From: Thalassospira australica
Lineage (GTDB): Bacteria > Pseudomonadota > Alphaproteobacteria > Rhodospirillales > Thalassospiraceae
Direction: 5' to 3'
DNA length: 64,000 bases
Assembly: GCF_000763295.1 (NCBI RefSeq)
Contig: NZ_JRJE01000032.1
Span: forward strand, 434,001-498,000
Positions 1 to 8,943 of the stretch are shown here, piece by piece. Both the position numbers and the translations under genes were made by a program. Each line of letters begins with the position of its first letter. Positions within the stretch are counted from its first letter, which is position 1. The notes under the pieces are model-generated. The model ran no database searches and was not told where the DNA came from. It worked only from the letters and a program-made list of their open reading frames with translations.

Positions 1-423
1 AATATGGTGACCCCGCCGGGCTTTATCGGGAAATCTGCAAGATACCCCATTATCAGGTCTGAATACCCCGAGCCCAACCAAGAGATTCTTGGGGCTCTGG
101 GGTAGCTGCATGGGTGGATTCAAATATCAGCTCGGTACCTGTCGGATAGTAATGTTGAGAGGTATCATTGTTGCCTTTCTGTATTTACGGTCTCGGGCAA
201 CTATCACCAGTTTGGTTACAGTCGAGAGCAGCACTTATCAGGAAACCAACAAACAACATAAATGTGGATTTTATCGCCACTGGTGGCCGGTAACCCTTTT
301 GTTGCTACCTAACATCATTAAAATTCAAATCCTCTGTACGGTCAAATTATAGGCCTCTACGGTCATGTTGATTAGGTGCCTCCATAGATAGCCCAATCAC
401 ACTTTGCTTGACTATGGAGGTTT
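1..423. other. Non-coding left edge of the accessory island
   Basis: I find no convincing gene here. An 87-codon open frame at 89-352 has no ribosome binding site or recognisable domain. At 64-104 an imperfect hairpin pairs a TACCCCGAGCCC arm with a GGCTC-TGGGGTA arm and could be the terminator of a gene lying to the left. The right part contains the dyad described separately, which overlaps the leader of the first gene. Base composition is AT-richer than the core genes further right. Confidence 0.4.
379..420 (+). promoter_or_regulatory. Hairpin overlapping the ribosome binding site of the first gene
   Basis: CCTCCATAG at 379-387 is a perfect inverted match to CTATGGAGG at 412-420, giving a 9-bp stem with a 24-nt loop. 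The right arm contains GGAGG (416-420), the Shine-Dalgarno sequence of the gene that follows. If formed in the mRNA, the stem would hide the ribosome binding site, so translation would depend on opening it. The pairing is seen directly; the regulatory role is inferred. Confidence 0.5.
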
Positions 424-1074
424 ATGATGACCCGAGGTACCAACACCGCAGTTGCAATCGCGCCACTATCCCTCAGCGCCCAAACAATCAACACCCACCA
501 CAAGAACATCCTTGAGCTTGGCAAGGGGATGCTCCGTGAAGCGAAGGCTGCTGGTGAGGAACTGCTCCGTGTGAAGAAGACTTTGAAGCACGGGGAGTTC
601 AAACCGTGGATCAAGGAGAACTGTAGCTTCAGCTACCGGCAGGCAGCGAAGTATATGCAGATCGCTAAAAGTGCCCCGCAGGGCACATTTGATATGGACG
701 GGGGGATCAACTCTTTCCTCGACCAAGCTGCTAACAGTCGCAAACCCAAAGCCCACCTTCAGTCCTTCTCACAGACAGACGCTGAGTATGCACAGAAGCT
801 ACATGCAATGGCTGTGCGTGGCACTGAGCATGAGCGTGAGGTTGCCAAGGGAAAACTCGAAGCCTTCGCCAAGTCATTCGGAAAGACCCCTGAAGAACTG
901 ATGGAGGAGGTAGGGAAGAAGAACCCCTCCAAGACAGAAGTTGAGGAAAAGGTTGATGACTTCCTTCAGCAAGCCTTTGGGAAGAAATCACGCGCCCAAC
1001 TTATCGAGATCATTGGCTACTGCATGGCCGAATACCCTGAACTGATTACCAAACTTACGCAGAAGGATGACTGA
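424..1074 (+). CDS. DUF3102-like protein of mobile elements
   Basis: A 216-residue soluble protein. The central part, roughly residues 30-80, has the pattern of DUF3102 proteins: a long helix with repeated Lys/Glu, then LKHGEFKPWIKENCSFSYRQ and AAKYMQIAKSA. That family is common on plasmids and prophages and its biochemical role is not established. The C-terminal half is charged and helical with no motif I recognise. Two start codons stand next to each other at 424 and 427; GGAGG at 416-420 is better spaced for the second. The stop is two bases before the start of a 34-codon ORF, so the two and the RNase HI gene behind them look like one transcript. The restriction-modification genes and recombinase downstream support an accessory setting. 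Confidence 0.6.
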   Translation: MMTRGTNTAVAIAPLSLSAQTINTHHKNILELGKGMLREAKAAGEELLRVKKTLKHGEFKPWIKENCSFSYRQAAKYMQIAKSAPQGTFDMDGGINSFLDQAANSRKPKAHLQSFSQTDAEYAQKLHAMAVRGTEHEREVAKGKLEAFAKSFGKTPEELMEEVGKKNPSKTEVEEKVDDFLQQAFGKKSRAQLIEIIGYCMAEYPELITKLTQKDD

Positions 1075-1076
1075 TC

Positions 1077-1181
1077 ATGGTTATCCAACTTACACAAAAC
1101 CAGAAGGCAGCAATTCTTGATCGTCTCATTCGTGAGGGGATCTTCGCGCGGCCAAATCGTCGGCCCTTATCGGCTGGATGA
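1077..1181 (+). CDS. Small 34-residue ORF coupled to RNase HI
   Basis: ATG at 1077 begins two bases after the stop of the upstream gene. The frame runs 34 codons and ends at TGA 1179-1181, which overlaps the RNase HI start ATG at 1178 as ATGA. The predicted peptide begins MVIQLTQNQKAAILDRLIRE and ends in an Arg/Pro-rich tail. I do not recognise it. The ATGA overlap argues that it is translated and couples translation of the next gene, either as a genuine small protein or only as a leader. Confidence 0.5.
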   Translation: MVIQLTQNQKAAILDRLIREGIFARPNRRPLSAG

Positions 1182-1657
1182 ATAACAAATCAAAAATGAC
1201 GACGATGACAACTAACAACCAGATTACGATTTACACCGATGGTTCATGTACCGGGAATCCCGGTCCGGGAGGGTACGCTGCTATTATCTTCGAGGGTGAT
1301 CGTGAGCGTATCATTACCGGGAGCGAGACCGAGACAACGAACAATCGAATGGAGTTAAGTGCAGCTATTGCTGCGCTCAAAGCACTCGACCGAAGTCGGT
1401 CAACCGTTCGGGTAGTGACTGACAGCCAATATCTGAGCAAGGGCATGACTACTTGGATAAGTGACTGGAAAGCCAAGGGGTGGCGTGGATCAAACGGAAA
1501 GGCTGTTAAGAATACAGACCTCTGGCGTGAACTGGATGAACTCAGTTCCCTACACGATATAACGTGGGAATGGGTTAGGGGGCATTCGGGCGATGAACTA
1601 AATGAACGAGTTGATGCACTTGCGTCGAGAGCAATTGGAATAGGCATCAATCCTTGA
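1178..1657 (+). CDS. rnhA: Ribonuclease HI
   Basis: Degrades the RNA strand of RNA-DNA hybrids. The 159-residue length fits bacterial RNase HI. The metal-binding carboxylates and the conserved histidine are all present: Asp in YTDGSCTGNPGPGG near residue 20, Glu in NNRMELSAA, Asp in VVTDSQYLSKG, and His and Asp in VRGHSGDELNERVDALA. The start at 1178 is supported by the ATGA overlap with the 34-codon ORF; a further ATG lies at 1196. Its place on an accessory island, behind a DUF3102-like gene, suggests an element-borne copy additional to the housekeeping enzyme, possibly used in replication of a former plasmid or phage. That last point is inference. Confidence 0.9.
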   Translation: MNNKSKMTTMTTNNQITIYTDGSCTGNPGPGGYAAIIFEGDRERIITGSETETTNNRMELSAAIAALKALDRSRSTVRVVTDSQYLSKGMTTWISDWKAKGWRGSNGKAVKNTDLWRELDELSSLHDITWEWVRGHSGDELNERVDALASRAIGIGINP

Positions 1658-1963
1658 TGTCTGAAAGTTCCGGGTTGGGAGAGAAGGGTTTCATCTTCGA
1701 TTTTCTGACCCGGAACGATGAAACTGAAAATCATAGTGTTTCTGCGGGTTTCATATTTGGTTCCACCATAGAAGGAAGAGGCACATGCTATATGGCTGTG
1801 GTTTTCCTTCCTGTGATGACATGCAAGATTACCTGGGTCTTACTTAAAGACGACTCTAGGACACTCTGAATACTGGTTCTTCTTTCCTTCCTTGTTTGAG
1901 GGTCTCAGAAACCATAAACAGCCAAAGCAGACTTAGGATGACTAAAGGAATTCTTTAGGAGTA

Positions 1964-2113
1964 CCTATGGGGGGAAGGGGGGGCTTTTTGTTTATATTAA
2001 CAATATTTAATATAGTTTTGTTGTCCCATTGTGTCGGTCGGACGCGGATGTTTTGGGGTCGCAAATCTGATCAGGCATTCATATACGAGCTAACGCAAAC
2101 TTCCCCCCATAGG
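1964..2113. repeat. 14-bp perfect inverted repeat flanking an AT-rich core
   Basis: CCTATGGGGGGAAG at 1964-1977 is the exact reverse complement of CTTCCCCCCATAGG at 2100-2113. The 122 bp between them include a very AT-rich stretch at about 1986-2025. It may be a recombination or replication site, or the base of a large cruciform. No function can be assigned from sequence alone. Confidence 0.5.
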
Positions 2114-2175
2114 GTGGTCCCGGTTATTACCTAAGCCTTGTCAGTCTTCACGGTCCCTTACCAACGGCTACCTCT

Positions 2176-2244
2176 TTTGTTACAACCACAACGAACGTTG
2201 ACATTTGTAACAAACCGATTTAACTGGCAATTACAAACCAGTTA
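2176..2244 (+). promoter_or_regulatory. Candidate recombinase promoter with two dyads
   Basis: A perfect consensus -35 element TTGACA lies at 2198-2203. It sits inside a dyad whose arms TTTGTTACAA (2176-2185) and TTGTAACAAA (2205-2214) are perfectly complementary. A second dyad, TAACTGG (2221-2227) with CCAGTTA (2238-2244), covers the expected -10 position, where only a weak element is visible. Resolvases commonly bind such dyads at their own promoters to recombine and to repress themselves. Whether these are res subsites or plain operators is undetermined. Confidence 0.45.
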
Positions 2245-2258
2245 GCAACGGCAGGCTT

Positions 2259-2921
2259 ATGGAACGTTACGTCATCTACAAGCGGGTAAGTACAGCAGAC
2301 CAAGGGCGAAGTGGATTGGGTCTTGAGGCTCAGGCGAGGGACTTGGCCCTGTATCTTGAGACATACAGCCCTGAACCGTTCGAGGTCATTGCAGAATACG
2401 TTGATGTGCAATCCGGCAAGGATGATGACCGTCCAGAACTGACCAAAGCAATTGACCATGCCAAACGTGACAAAGCCGTTCTTCTGGTTGCAAAGCTCGA
2501 CCGCCTGAGCCGTAAGGTCTCCTTTATATCGCAGCTCATGGAAGACAAGAGGCTGGATTTCCGGGTGGCTTCAATGCCTTCGGCTGACAAGTTCCAGCTT
2601 CATATCTATGCAGCATTGGCGGAGCAAGAACGTGACTTCATATCGCAACGGACAAAGGCGGCTTTGAAGCAAGCCAAGCTGCGTGGTCAAAAGCTAGGTG
2701 GACTCAGAAACAAGACCATGAAGCGCAATGAGGCTCTCAAGGCACAAGCTGATAGTAGGGCGCACAAGCTAGAAGGCATTGTGAAACCGCTCAGGGAACA
2801 AGGGGCAACCCTTCGTGATATTGCCGCGTCTTTGAATGCAGCAGGAATTAGCACACCGCGCGGTGGTGATTGGCAGGCTGTGCAGGTCAAGCGTTTGTTG
2901 GAACGTCTTCAAAAGAAATAA
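2259..2921 (+). CDS. Serine recombinase of the resolvase/invertase family
   Basis: A 220-residue site-specific recombinase. The N-terminal catalytic domain (about 1-140) has the nucleophile Ser11 in YKRVSTADQ, the arginine-bearing block VAKLDRLSRKVSF near residue 85, and the LAEQERDFISQRTKAAL segment leading into the long E helix. The C-terminal part (about 170-220) reads as a helix-turn-helix with LREQGATLRDIAASLNAAGISTPRGGDWQAVQVKRLL, a form usual in resolvases of plasmids and phages. The length matches small resolvases rather than the large serine integrases, so it more probably resolves or inverts than integrates. It stands alone between the RNase HI gene and the hsd operon, with dyads upstream that are candidate binding sites. 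Confidence 0.85.
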   Translation: MERYVIYKRVSTADQGRSGLGLEAQARDLALYLETYSPEPFEVIAEYVDVQSGKDDDRPELTKAIDHAKRDKAVLLVAKLDRLSRKVSFISQLMEDKRLDFRVASMPSADKFQLHIYAALAEQERDFISQRTKAALKQAKLRGQKLGGLRNKTMKRNEALKAQADSRAHKLEGIVKPLREQGATLRDIAASLNAAGISTPRGGDWQAVQVKRLLERLQKK

Positions 2922-3118
2922 CAAATGAGCCTATGACCGTCATAGCCCACTGATTCTATGAATATCTGTTTGCCTCCAGCTAAATGCGAGAGTTGCGACC
3001 ATCGGAAACTCGCTATGATGGTGTTTTTTCCCGCAACCTATTGCTTAAAATGACAATGCAGATATTGTTCAGCATAGCATATTTGTGAGGTGAAAAGACG
3101 TTCGGGGGAGCATTGGCT

Positions 3119-5479
3119 ATGAAGATGTCTGAAGCCGATGTGAAGACCAAACTCATCACACCGGCAATCAAGAAATCAGGCTGGGATATTAACAGCCAAA
3201 TGCGGGAAGAAGTTACCTTCACCGACGGACGCATCATTGTGCGCGGTAAGATGACGGCACGAGGCAAAACCAAGCGTGCCGACTATATCCTTTATCACAA
3301 GCCGAATATTCCCCTCGCCATTGTCGAAGCCAAGGACGATTCCCAAACTGTTGGCTCAGGAATGCAACAAGCCCTTGAATATTCGGAGATGCTGGACATT
3401 CCGTTTGTCTTCTCATCCAACGGTAAGGGATTCTTGTTTCACGACAAATCGGGAACCTCGGAGAAGCTGGAAACCGAACTCACCCTAGATGAGTTCCCAT
3501 CCCCTGATGTGCTTTGGCAAAAGTTCAAAGCCATGAAGGGTCTTTCCGACACTGCCGCAAAAATTGTATCCCAAGATTACTATGATGACGGCATTGGTCG
3601 TGCTCCCCGCTACTACCAATCCATAGCCATCAACAGAACCATCGAAGCTATTGCCAAGGGGCAAAACAAGATTCTTCTGGTTATGGCGACGGGAACAGGA
3701 AAAACCTACACGGCATTCCAAATCATCTGGCGTTTGTGGAAAGCCAGACAAAAGAAACGCATCCTTTTCCTTGCCGATAGAAACATCCTTGTTGACCAAA
3801 CCAAACAGCAGGACTTCGCGCCTTTTGGCGACAAGATGACGAAGATCCAAGACCGGACAGTAGACAAGTCCTATGAAATCTATCTGTCTCTATATCAGGC
3901 AGTCACAGGGAACGAGGAAGAGCAAAACATATACAAGCAGTTCTCCCCGGACTTCTTTGATTTGATTGTCATTGACGAGTGCCACCGTGGAAGTGCATCT
4001 GAGGCCTCGGCATGGCGAAGAATCCTCGATTACTTCTCAAGCGCGACCCATATCGGTTTGACGGCAACGCCAAAGGAAACCAATGATGTTTCCAGCATCG
4101 CCTACTTTGGCGAACCCGTTTACAGTTATTCCCTGAAACAAGGCATCGGCGATGGCTTCCTTGCGCCTTACAAAGTCATTCGCATTGACTTCGACAAAGA
4201 CCTAGAGGGCTTTCGCCCTGAAAAGGGCAAAACGGACAAGTTCGGCAATCTGATTGAGGACCGCGTCTTTAATAGCAAGGACTTTGACCGAATCCTTGTT
4301 CTTGAGAAGCGTACAGAAAGGGTTGCTCAAAAGGTGACGGAGTTCCTCACGGAAACAAACCCCTATGACAAGACCATCATATTCTGTGAAGACATCGACC
4401 ATGCCGAGCGCATGAGACAAGCAATTGCCAACGCCAACCCAGAGCGCATGGCAGAAAATCACCGGTACGTCATGCGGATTACAGGCGACAATCCTGAAGG
4501 CAAAGCCGAGCTCGACAATTTTATCAATCCTGAATCCAGATACCCCGTTATTGCTACCACCTCAAAACTGATGACCACTGGGGTAGATGCTAAAACATGT
4601 AAATTGATTGTGTTGGACCAACGCATCCAATCCATGACCGAGTTTAAGCAAATCATAGGTCGTGGTACACGGGTCAATGAAGAGCACGGCAAAAAGTTCT
4701 TCACCATCATGGATTTCAAAAAAGCCACTGAGCTTTTTGCGGACCCTGATTTTGATGGGCAACCTGTTCAAGTCTATACCCCAGAGCCAGATGGTAATGT
4801 TGTCCCCGACGATGATGAAACGCCAGACAATTTAGATGATGGTGGACAGGAAATCCCCCCGGATGTCACATGGGACAACCACGAAGACAACGAAGGCCAG
4901 CAGAAATACTACGTCAATGATGTTGAAGTGGATGTGCTTTCAAAGCGGGTTCAATATCTCGATGCCGACGGCAATCTGATAACGGAATCCTTGAAGGACT
5001 ATTCCCGCAAGAGCATCACCAAGGAGTTTGAAACCTTGGATGCCTTTTTGCGTCGCTGGAACGAAGCAGACAAGAAGACAGCTATCATCAACGAACTTGA
5101 GGAACAGGGTGTTCCCATCAACGTCTTGCGGGAAACCGTTCCAAATGGCGAGTCTTACAGCACCTTTGACCTAATCTGCCACGTCGCTTACGGACAGCCC
5201 CCACTGACTCGGAAAGAACGTGCCGAAAACGTCAAAAAACGAGACTATTTTGCCAAGTACGAGGACAAAGCCAGAGCAGTTTTAGAAGCCCTACTTGATA
5301 AATATGCCGATGAAGGTTTGAAGACATTGGAGGACAACAAAATCCTCACGATGCACCCCTTCCCGCAAATTGGCACCCCCACTGAAATCATTAAATCTAT
5401 TTTCGGCGGTAAGGCTCAGTATGGCAAAGCCATTAATGACCTTGAAACCGAGCTTTTTAAACAGGACCAACCTGCATGA
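3119..5479 (+). CDS. hsdR: Type I restriction enzyme, R (motor and nuclease) subunit
   Basis: The ATP-dependent translocase and endonuclease subunit of a type I restriction system. An N-terminal nuclease domain shows Asp55 and the Glu70-Ala-Lys72 pair of the PD-(D/E)xK fold. The helicase domains carry Walker A ATGTGKT at about 190-196, the DECH box at 286-289 and GLTATP near 312. A C-terminal region like that of the EcoEI/EcoAI (type IB) R subunits follows. I place the start at ATG 3119, 8 nt after GGGGGAG (3104-3110); a TTG at 3113 is in frame but too near the ribosome binding site. The final four bases overlap the start of hsdM as ATGA, so the two are translationally coupled. No frameshift or missing motif is seen. 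Confidence 0.93.
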   Translation: MKMSEADVKTKLITPAIKKSGWDINSQMREEVTFTDGRIIVRGKMTARGKTKRADYILYHKPNIPLAIVEAKDDSQTVGSGMQQALEYSEMLDIPFVFSSNGKGFLFHDKSGTSEKLETELTLDEFPSPDVLWQKFKAMKGLSDTAAKIVSQDYYDDGIGRAPRYYQSIAINRTIEAIAKGQNKILLVMATGTGKTYTAFQIIWRLWKARQKKRILFLADRNILVDQTKQQDFAPFGDKMTKIQDRTVDKSYEIYLSLYQAVTGNEEEQNIYKQFSPDFFDLIVIDECHRGSASEASAWRRILDYFSSATHIGLTATPKETNDVSSIAYFGEPVYSYSLKQGIGDGFLAPYKVIRIDFDKDLEGFRPEKGKTDKFGNLIEDRVFNSKDFDRILVLEKRTERVAQKVTEFLTETNPYDKTIIFCEDIDHAERMRQAIANANPERMAENHRYVMRITGDNPEGKAELDNFINPESRYPVIATTSKLMTTGVDAKTCKLIVLDQRIQSMTEFKQIIGRGTRVNEEHGKKFFTIMDFKKATELFADPDFDGQPVQVYTPEPDGNVVPDDDETPDNLDDGGQEIPPDVTWDNHEDNEGQQKYYVNDVEVDVLSKRVQYLDADGNLITESLKDYSRKSITKEFETLDAFLRRWNEADKKTAIINELEEQGVPINVLRETVPNGESYSTFDLICHVAYGQPPLTRKERAENVKKRDYFAKYEDKARAVLEALLDKYADEGLKTLEDNKILTMHPFPQIGTPTEIIKSIFGGKAQYGKAINDLETELFKQDQPA

Positions 5480-6933
5480 GTAACGTATCGGGCATCATCA
5501 AATCCATCCAAGACATAATGAGAAAAGACGTTGGTGTGGATGGTGACGCTCAAAGGATTAGTCAGCTCGTCTGGATGTTCTTTCTGAAAATTCTTGATGA
5601 CCGTGAAGAGGAGCTTGAACTCCTTGATGATGACTTCACGTCTCCTATGCCAGAAAACCTGCGCTGGTGTAATTGGGCTAAGGATGCTGAAGGCATTACA
5701 GGCGATGCCTTGCTTGATTTTGTCAACAACGAGCTTTTCCCCAAACTGAAGGAACTGCCGTCAACGGGTGCAGAAGGGCAACGCGCTACTGTCATCAAAA
5801 ACGTGTTTGGGGATGCCTACAACTATATGAAGTCTGGCACCCTGATGCGCCAGGTCATTAACAAAATCAACGAGATTGATTTTAACGCAAGTGATGACCG
5901 CCATACCTTTGGCGATATTTACGAACAAATCCTCAAAGACCTTCAAAGTGCGGGAAACGCAGGTGAGTTCTACACGCCACGGGCCGTCACACAGTTCATG
6001 GTGGATATTCTTGACCCGAAGTTGGATGAAAAGGTCTTTGACCCTGCCTGTGGAACAGGTGGTTTCTTAGCCTGCACCGTTGACCATAAACGCGCCAAGT
6101 ATGAGAAAAGTGCCGAAGACAGAGAGACTTTGCAAAAGTCTATCTTTGGCGTTGAGAAAAAGTCTCTCCCCCACTTGCTTGCGGTTACCAACATGGTTCT
6201 GCATGGCATTGATGTTCCCACCAACATTCGACACAGCAATACCCTGTCCCGTCCTTTGGTGGATTACTCAGAGTCTGACAGGGTTCAAGTGATCCTGACC
6301 AACCCACCTTTTGGTGGCATGGAAGAAGACGGCATTGAGAACAATTTCCCCGCCAGCTTCCGAACCCGTGAAACAGCAGACCTTTTCCTTGTGCTGATTA
6401 TCCATCTTCTGAAAGAAGGTGGTCGGGCTGGAGTTGTTTTGCCTGATGGCACTCTTTTTGGTGAGGGCATCAAAACCCGCATCAAAGAAAAGCTCCTGAC
6501 GGAATGCAATCTGCACACCATTGTTCGATTGCCGAACGGTGTTTTCAATCCATATACGGGCATCAAAACCAACCTCTTGTTCTTCACCAAGGGCGAACCA
6601 ACGAAAGACGTTTGGTTCTATGAGCATCCGTATCCCGAAGGCTACAAAAGCTATTCCAAAACCAAGCCGATGAAGATTGAAGAGTTCGAACCTGAAAAGG
6701 CTTGGTGGAATAATCGGGAAGAAAACGACCACGCTTGGAAGGTGTCATTTGATGACATCAAGGCGAACAACTTCAATCTGGACATCAAGAACCCCAACAT
6801 CCAAGCTGCCACGCATATGGACCCTGCCGAACTGTTGGAAAAGTTCAACAAAAACCAGCAGGATATGATAGCAACTCAGGACAAGCTGAAATCCATTCTC
6901 GCTGATGCCTTAAATCGTTTGGCGGGAGAATAA
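5476..6933 (+). CDS. hsdM: Type I restriction system, M (adenine methyltransferase) subunit
   Basis: N6-adenine DNA methyltransferase that pairs with HsdS for modification and with HsdR as well for restriction. 485 residues. An N-terminal helical HsdM domain (about 1-140) is followed by the methyltransferase domain with the SAM-binding motif DPACGTGGF starting at residue 189 and the catalytic NPPF at 276-279. The C-terminal helical tail probably contacts HsdS. The start overlaps the hsdR stop by four bases and the stop lies two bases before hsdS. All expected motifs are intact, so methylation activity is likely. Confidence 0.95.
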   Translation: MSNVSGIIKSIQDIMRKDVGVDGDAQRISQLVWMFFLKILDDREEELELLDDDFTSPMPENLRWCNWAKDAEGITGDALLDFVNNELFPKLKELPSTGAEGQRATVIKNVFGDAYNYMKSGTLMRQVINKINEIDFNASDDRHTFGDIYEQILKDLQSAGNAGEFYTPRAVTQFMVDILDPKLDEKVFDPACGTGGFLACTVDHKRAKYEKSAEDRETLQKSIFGVEKKSLPHLLAVTNMVLHGIDVPTNIRHSNTLSRPLVDYSESDRVQVILTNPPFGGMEEDGIENNFPASFRTRETADLFLVLIIHLLKEGGRAGVVLPDGTLFGEGIKTRIKEKLLTECNLHTIVRLPNGVFNPYTGIKTNLLFFTKGEPTKDVWFYEHPYPEGYKSYSKTKPMKIEEFEPEKAWWNNREENDHAWKVSFDDIKANNFNLDIKNPNIQAATHMDPAELLEKFNKNQQDMIATQDKLKSILADALNRLAGE

Positions 6934-6935
6934 CT

Positions 6936-8615
6936 ATGGATAAAGAAATATTCCTAACCGAGTTCGGACACCTCGCCCAAGGACTCGATGGCGTTAAAAA
7001 GCTCCGAGACTTGATTTTGCAATTAGCCGTCCAAGGGAAGCTGGTTGAACAAGACCTGAATGATGAGCCAGCTAGTGTCCTTTTGGACAAGGTTGAGGAA
7101 CAAAAAAATAAGTTAATTAACGAAGGCATCATCAAAAAGAAAAAACGTATAGCCACGGAACTGGAACATTCAGTTTTGTTACCGGAAAAATGGGAAAAAG
7201 AAACTCTAGGAAATGTAGCGTTTCTTTTAGTCGATGGTTCACACAACCCTCCACCTAAGCAACCGACTGGCATACCCATGCTAAGTGGGCAAAATGTACT
7301 TGATGGAGCAATAACTTATGATGCTTCAAGATATATTACAGAAGAAAATTATCAGGGTGAAATCAAAAGAACCCCTATTGAGAAAGGTGATGTATTCCTC
7401 TCAATTGTAGGAACAATTGGTCGTTCAGCTGTTGTACCTGATAAATTTCCGAGGTTTGCGTTACAAAGAAGTATAGCATTAATTCGTACTTCTCTAGAAT
7501 CACACTATCTAAGTCTCTTTCTAAGGTCTCCTTTTGCAAAAAAATATTATGACCAAAATGCCAAGGGGACCGCGCAAAAAGGTATCTATTTAGGAAAATT
7601 ATCTGAACTTACTCTGTTAATACCCCCCCTTGCCGAACAAAAACGCATTGTCGCCAAGGTAGATGAATTGATGACTTTATGTGATGAGCTAGAAGCCACT
7701 CAAAAAGCCAATGTCACCCTTAAACGTGACTGCGTTGCCTCCACCCTTCATCATCTATCCGAAGCCAGTGACAAAGATGAAATCAAATCCAACTGGTCTA
7801 TTGCTGAGAACAATTTTGGAAAGTGGTTTGATGACCTCGAAACGGTCAAAAATCTGAGGGCAACAATTCTTCAATTGGCTGTACAAGGAAAGCTGGTTGA
7901 GCAGGACCCGAATGATGAGCCAGCTAGTGTTTTGTTGGATAAAGTAAAAAGCACTCTGCCTGAGCCTAAAGGACGAAAAAGGCAACATGTATCAATCTCA
8001 CTGGATAATGTGCCTTTTAATATACCTTCCAGTTGGACATGGGCACGTTTTCCAGAATTGGGAGAGTTTGGGCGAGGAAAATCAAAACATAGACCGCGGA
8101 ATGACCCAAAACTGTATTTAAATGGGGATGTACCACTGGTCCAAACAGGTGATGTCGCAAGGTCTTCTGGAGAAATTACGACTTATACTGCTTTGTATAA
8201 CAAGGAAGGGTTAGCCCAAAGTAGGCTTTGGGAAAAGGGAACAATGTGCATAACGATTGCAGCAAACATTGCTGATTCTGGTATTCTTACATTTAACGCT
8301 TGCTTCCCTGATAGCATTGTAGGTTTTGTCCCTTCTGCTGAGTTTAGTGATGCGCGATATTTTGAGTATTTTTTACGGACAGCAAAGGAAGACTTGCTGA
8401 AGTTTGCCCCTTCAACCGCACAAAAAAACATCAATTTGAGCATTCTGGAACAGGTTGCAATTCCACTTCCCCCATTAGCCGAACAGAAACGCATTGTCGC
8501 TAAAGTCGATGAGGTGATGGCGCTGTGTGACGAACTAGAAACACAAATCATGTCATCCCAAACCCTGAATCAGAATCTTATGGCGTCCCTCTGCCATCAC
8601 ATGACCGTGAACTGA
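6936..8615 (+). CDS. hsdS: Type I restriction system, S (specificity) subunit
   Basis: DNA-recognition subunit, 559 residues, with two target recognition domains (TRDs) separated by conserved helices. The protein is an evident tandem duplication. The segment ILQLAVQGKLVEQD and the following NDEPASVLLDKV occur at about 24-53 and again at 308-337, and PPLAEQKRIVAKVDE occurs near 230 and again near 512. Each half therefore runs conserved helix, variable TRD, conserved helix, so the recognised site should be bipartite. DNA coding for the first TRD (about 7090-7620) is clearly AT-richer than hsdM and hsdR, as expected if this domain was exchanged. The target sequence cannot be read from the protein. 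Confidence 0.93.
   Translation: MDKEIFLTEFGHLAQGLDGVKKLRDLILQLAVQGKLVEQDLNDEPASVLLDKVEEQKNKLINEGIIKKKKRIATELEHSVLLPEKWEKETLGNVAFLLVDGSHNPPPKQPTGIPMLSGQNVLDGAITYDASRYITEENYQGEIKRTPIEKGDVFLSIVGTIGRSAVVPDKFPRFALQRSIALIRTSLESHYLSLFLRSPFAKKYYDQNAKGTAQKGIYLGKLSELTLLIPPLAEQKRIVAKVDELMTLCDELEATQKANVTLKRDCVASTLHHLSEASDKDEIKSNWSIAENNFGKWFDDLETVKNLRATILQLAVQGKLVEQDPNDEPASVLLDKVKSTLPEPKGRKRQHVSISLDNVPFNIPSSWTWARFPELGEFGRGKSKHRPRNDPKLYLNGDVPLVQTGDVARSSGEITTYTALYNKEGLAQSRLWEKGTMCITIAANIADSGILTFNACFPDSIVGFVPSAEFSDARYFEYFLRTAKEDLLKFAPSTAQKNINLSILEQVAIPLPPLAEQKRIVAKVDEVMALCDELETQIMSSQTLNQNLMASLCHHMTVN
7058..7930 (+). repeat. Near-identical DNA blocks inside hsdS
   Basis: A 21-bp exact match (7058-7078 and 7910-7930) lies inside a longer similar block of about 80 bp, and a second similar pair occurs at about 7624-7690 and 8469-8535. 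These direct repeats bracket the first recognition domain. Recombination between them could delete or swap that domain. Confidence 0.7.
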
Positions 8616-8633
8616 TATCATAAATGGCTGGGA

Positions 8634-8673
8634 ACCAATGAGGTGGACTTCGATTCTTAGTTTGCTCATTGGT
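8634..8673 (+). other. Hairpin after hsdS
   Basis: ACCAATGAG (8634-8642) pairs perfectly with CTCATTGGT (8665-8673) across a 22-nt loop, shortly after the hsdS stop. No T-run follows, so it is not a typical intrinsic terminator. It could protect the 3' end of the mRNA. Confidence 0.3.
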
Positions 8674-8769
8674 AACACTACTGGTATACAAATCTAAATT
8701 TGTGAGGAAGCCTCCATAGGTTTTCTGAGGTTTTCAGGAGATTGTTGTTCAATCTTCTCCTGGGCACCA

Positions 8770-8810
8770 TACCCCAGCACATTTCTGATGTGCTGGGGTA
8801 TTGTCGTTTT
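8770..8810 (+). terminator. Intrinsic terminator closing the hsd operon
   Basis: A perfect 13-bp stem, TACCCCAGCACAT (8770-8782) and ATGTGCTGGGGTA (8788-8800), has a 5-nt loop and is followed by TTGTCGTTTT. It insulates the accessory operon from the core genes. Confidence 0.75.
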
Positions 8811-8943
8811 GGGCCAAATTTCAATTTTGGTTTGGAAAGGCCTGAAAATCAGCCAGAAACCCCATAAATATCCCGACTTTTGCGATGCGATTGGTGGTTT
8901 GCTGTGTTAAGAACAGGCAAATTCTGACATTTGGAGAACCGCG

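Larger units (their letters stand above)
1658..2258. other. 600-bp intergenic region upstream of the serine recombinase
   Basis: No gene with support. A frame starting at ATG 1657, overlapping the RNase HI stop as TGATG, stays open for 70 codons but shows no recognisable domain. The region contains a G-run at about 1969-1985, an AT-rich core at about 1986-2025, a long-range perfect inverted repeat (1964-1977 and 2100-2113), and two nested dyads with a TTGACA element just before the recombinase. Together these make it a likely cis-acting site for the recombinase or for replication or transfer of an ancestral element. Confidence 0.4.
8616..8943. other. Intergenic region at the right edge of the island
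   Basis: 328 bp without a gene, marking the step from the AT-rich island into core genes. It contains the hairpin at 8634-8673, a copy of GCCTCCATAG (8710-8719) also found at 378-387 near the left end, an imperfect hairpin at about 8737-8763, and the strong terminator at 8770-8800. The promoter of the following exonuclease gene is presumably in the last 100 bp, but no clear consensus element is seen. Confidence 0.4.

Noticed and set aside
89-352. 87-codon ORF at the left edge
   Set aside because: No Shine-Dalgarno sequence, no recognisable feature, atypical residue composition.
1654-1869. 71-codon ORF overlapping the RNase HI stop
   Set aside because: The TGATG overlap is suggestive, but the peptide has no domain and lies in a region that otherwise looks cis-acting. 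Kept only as a note in the intergenic entry.
1964-2113. CRISPR-like or satellite repeat
   Set aside because: Only one inverted pair exists, with no regular array of spacers. No CRISPR array was seen anywhere in the window.
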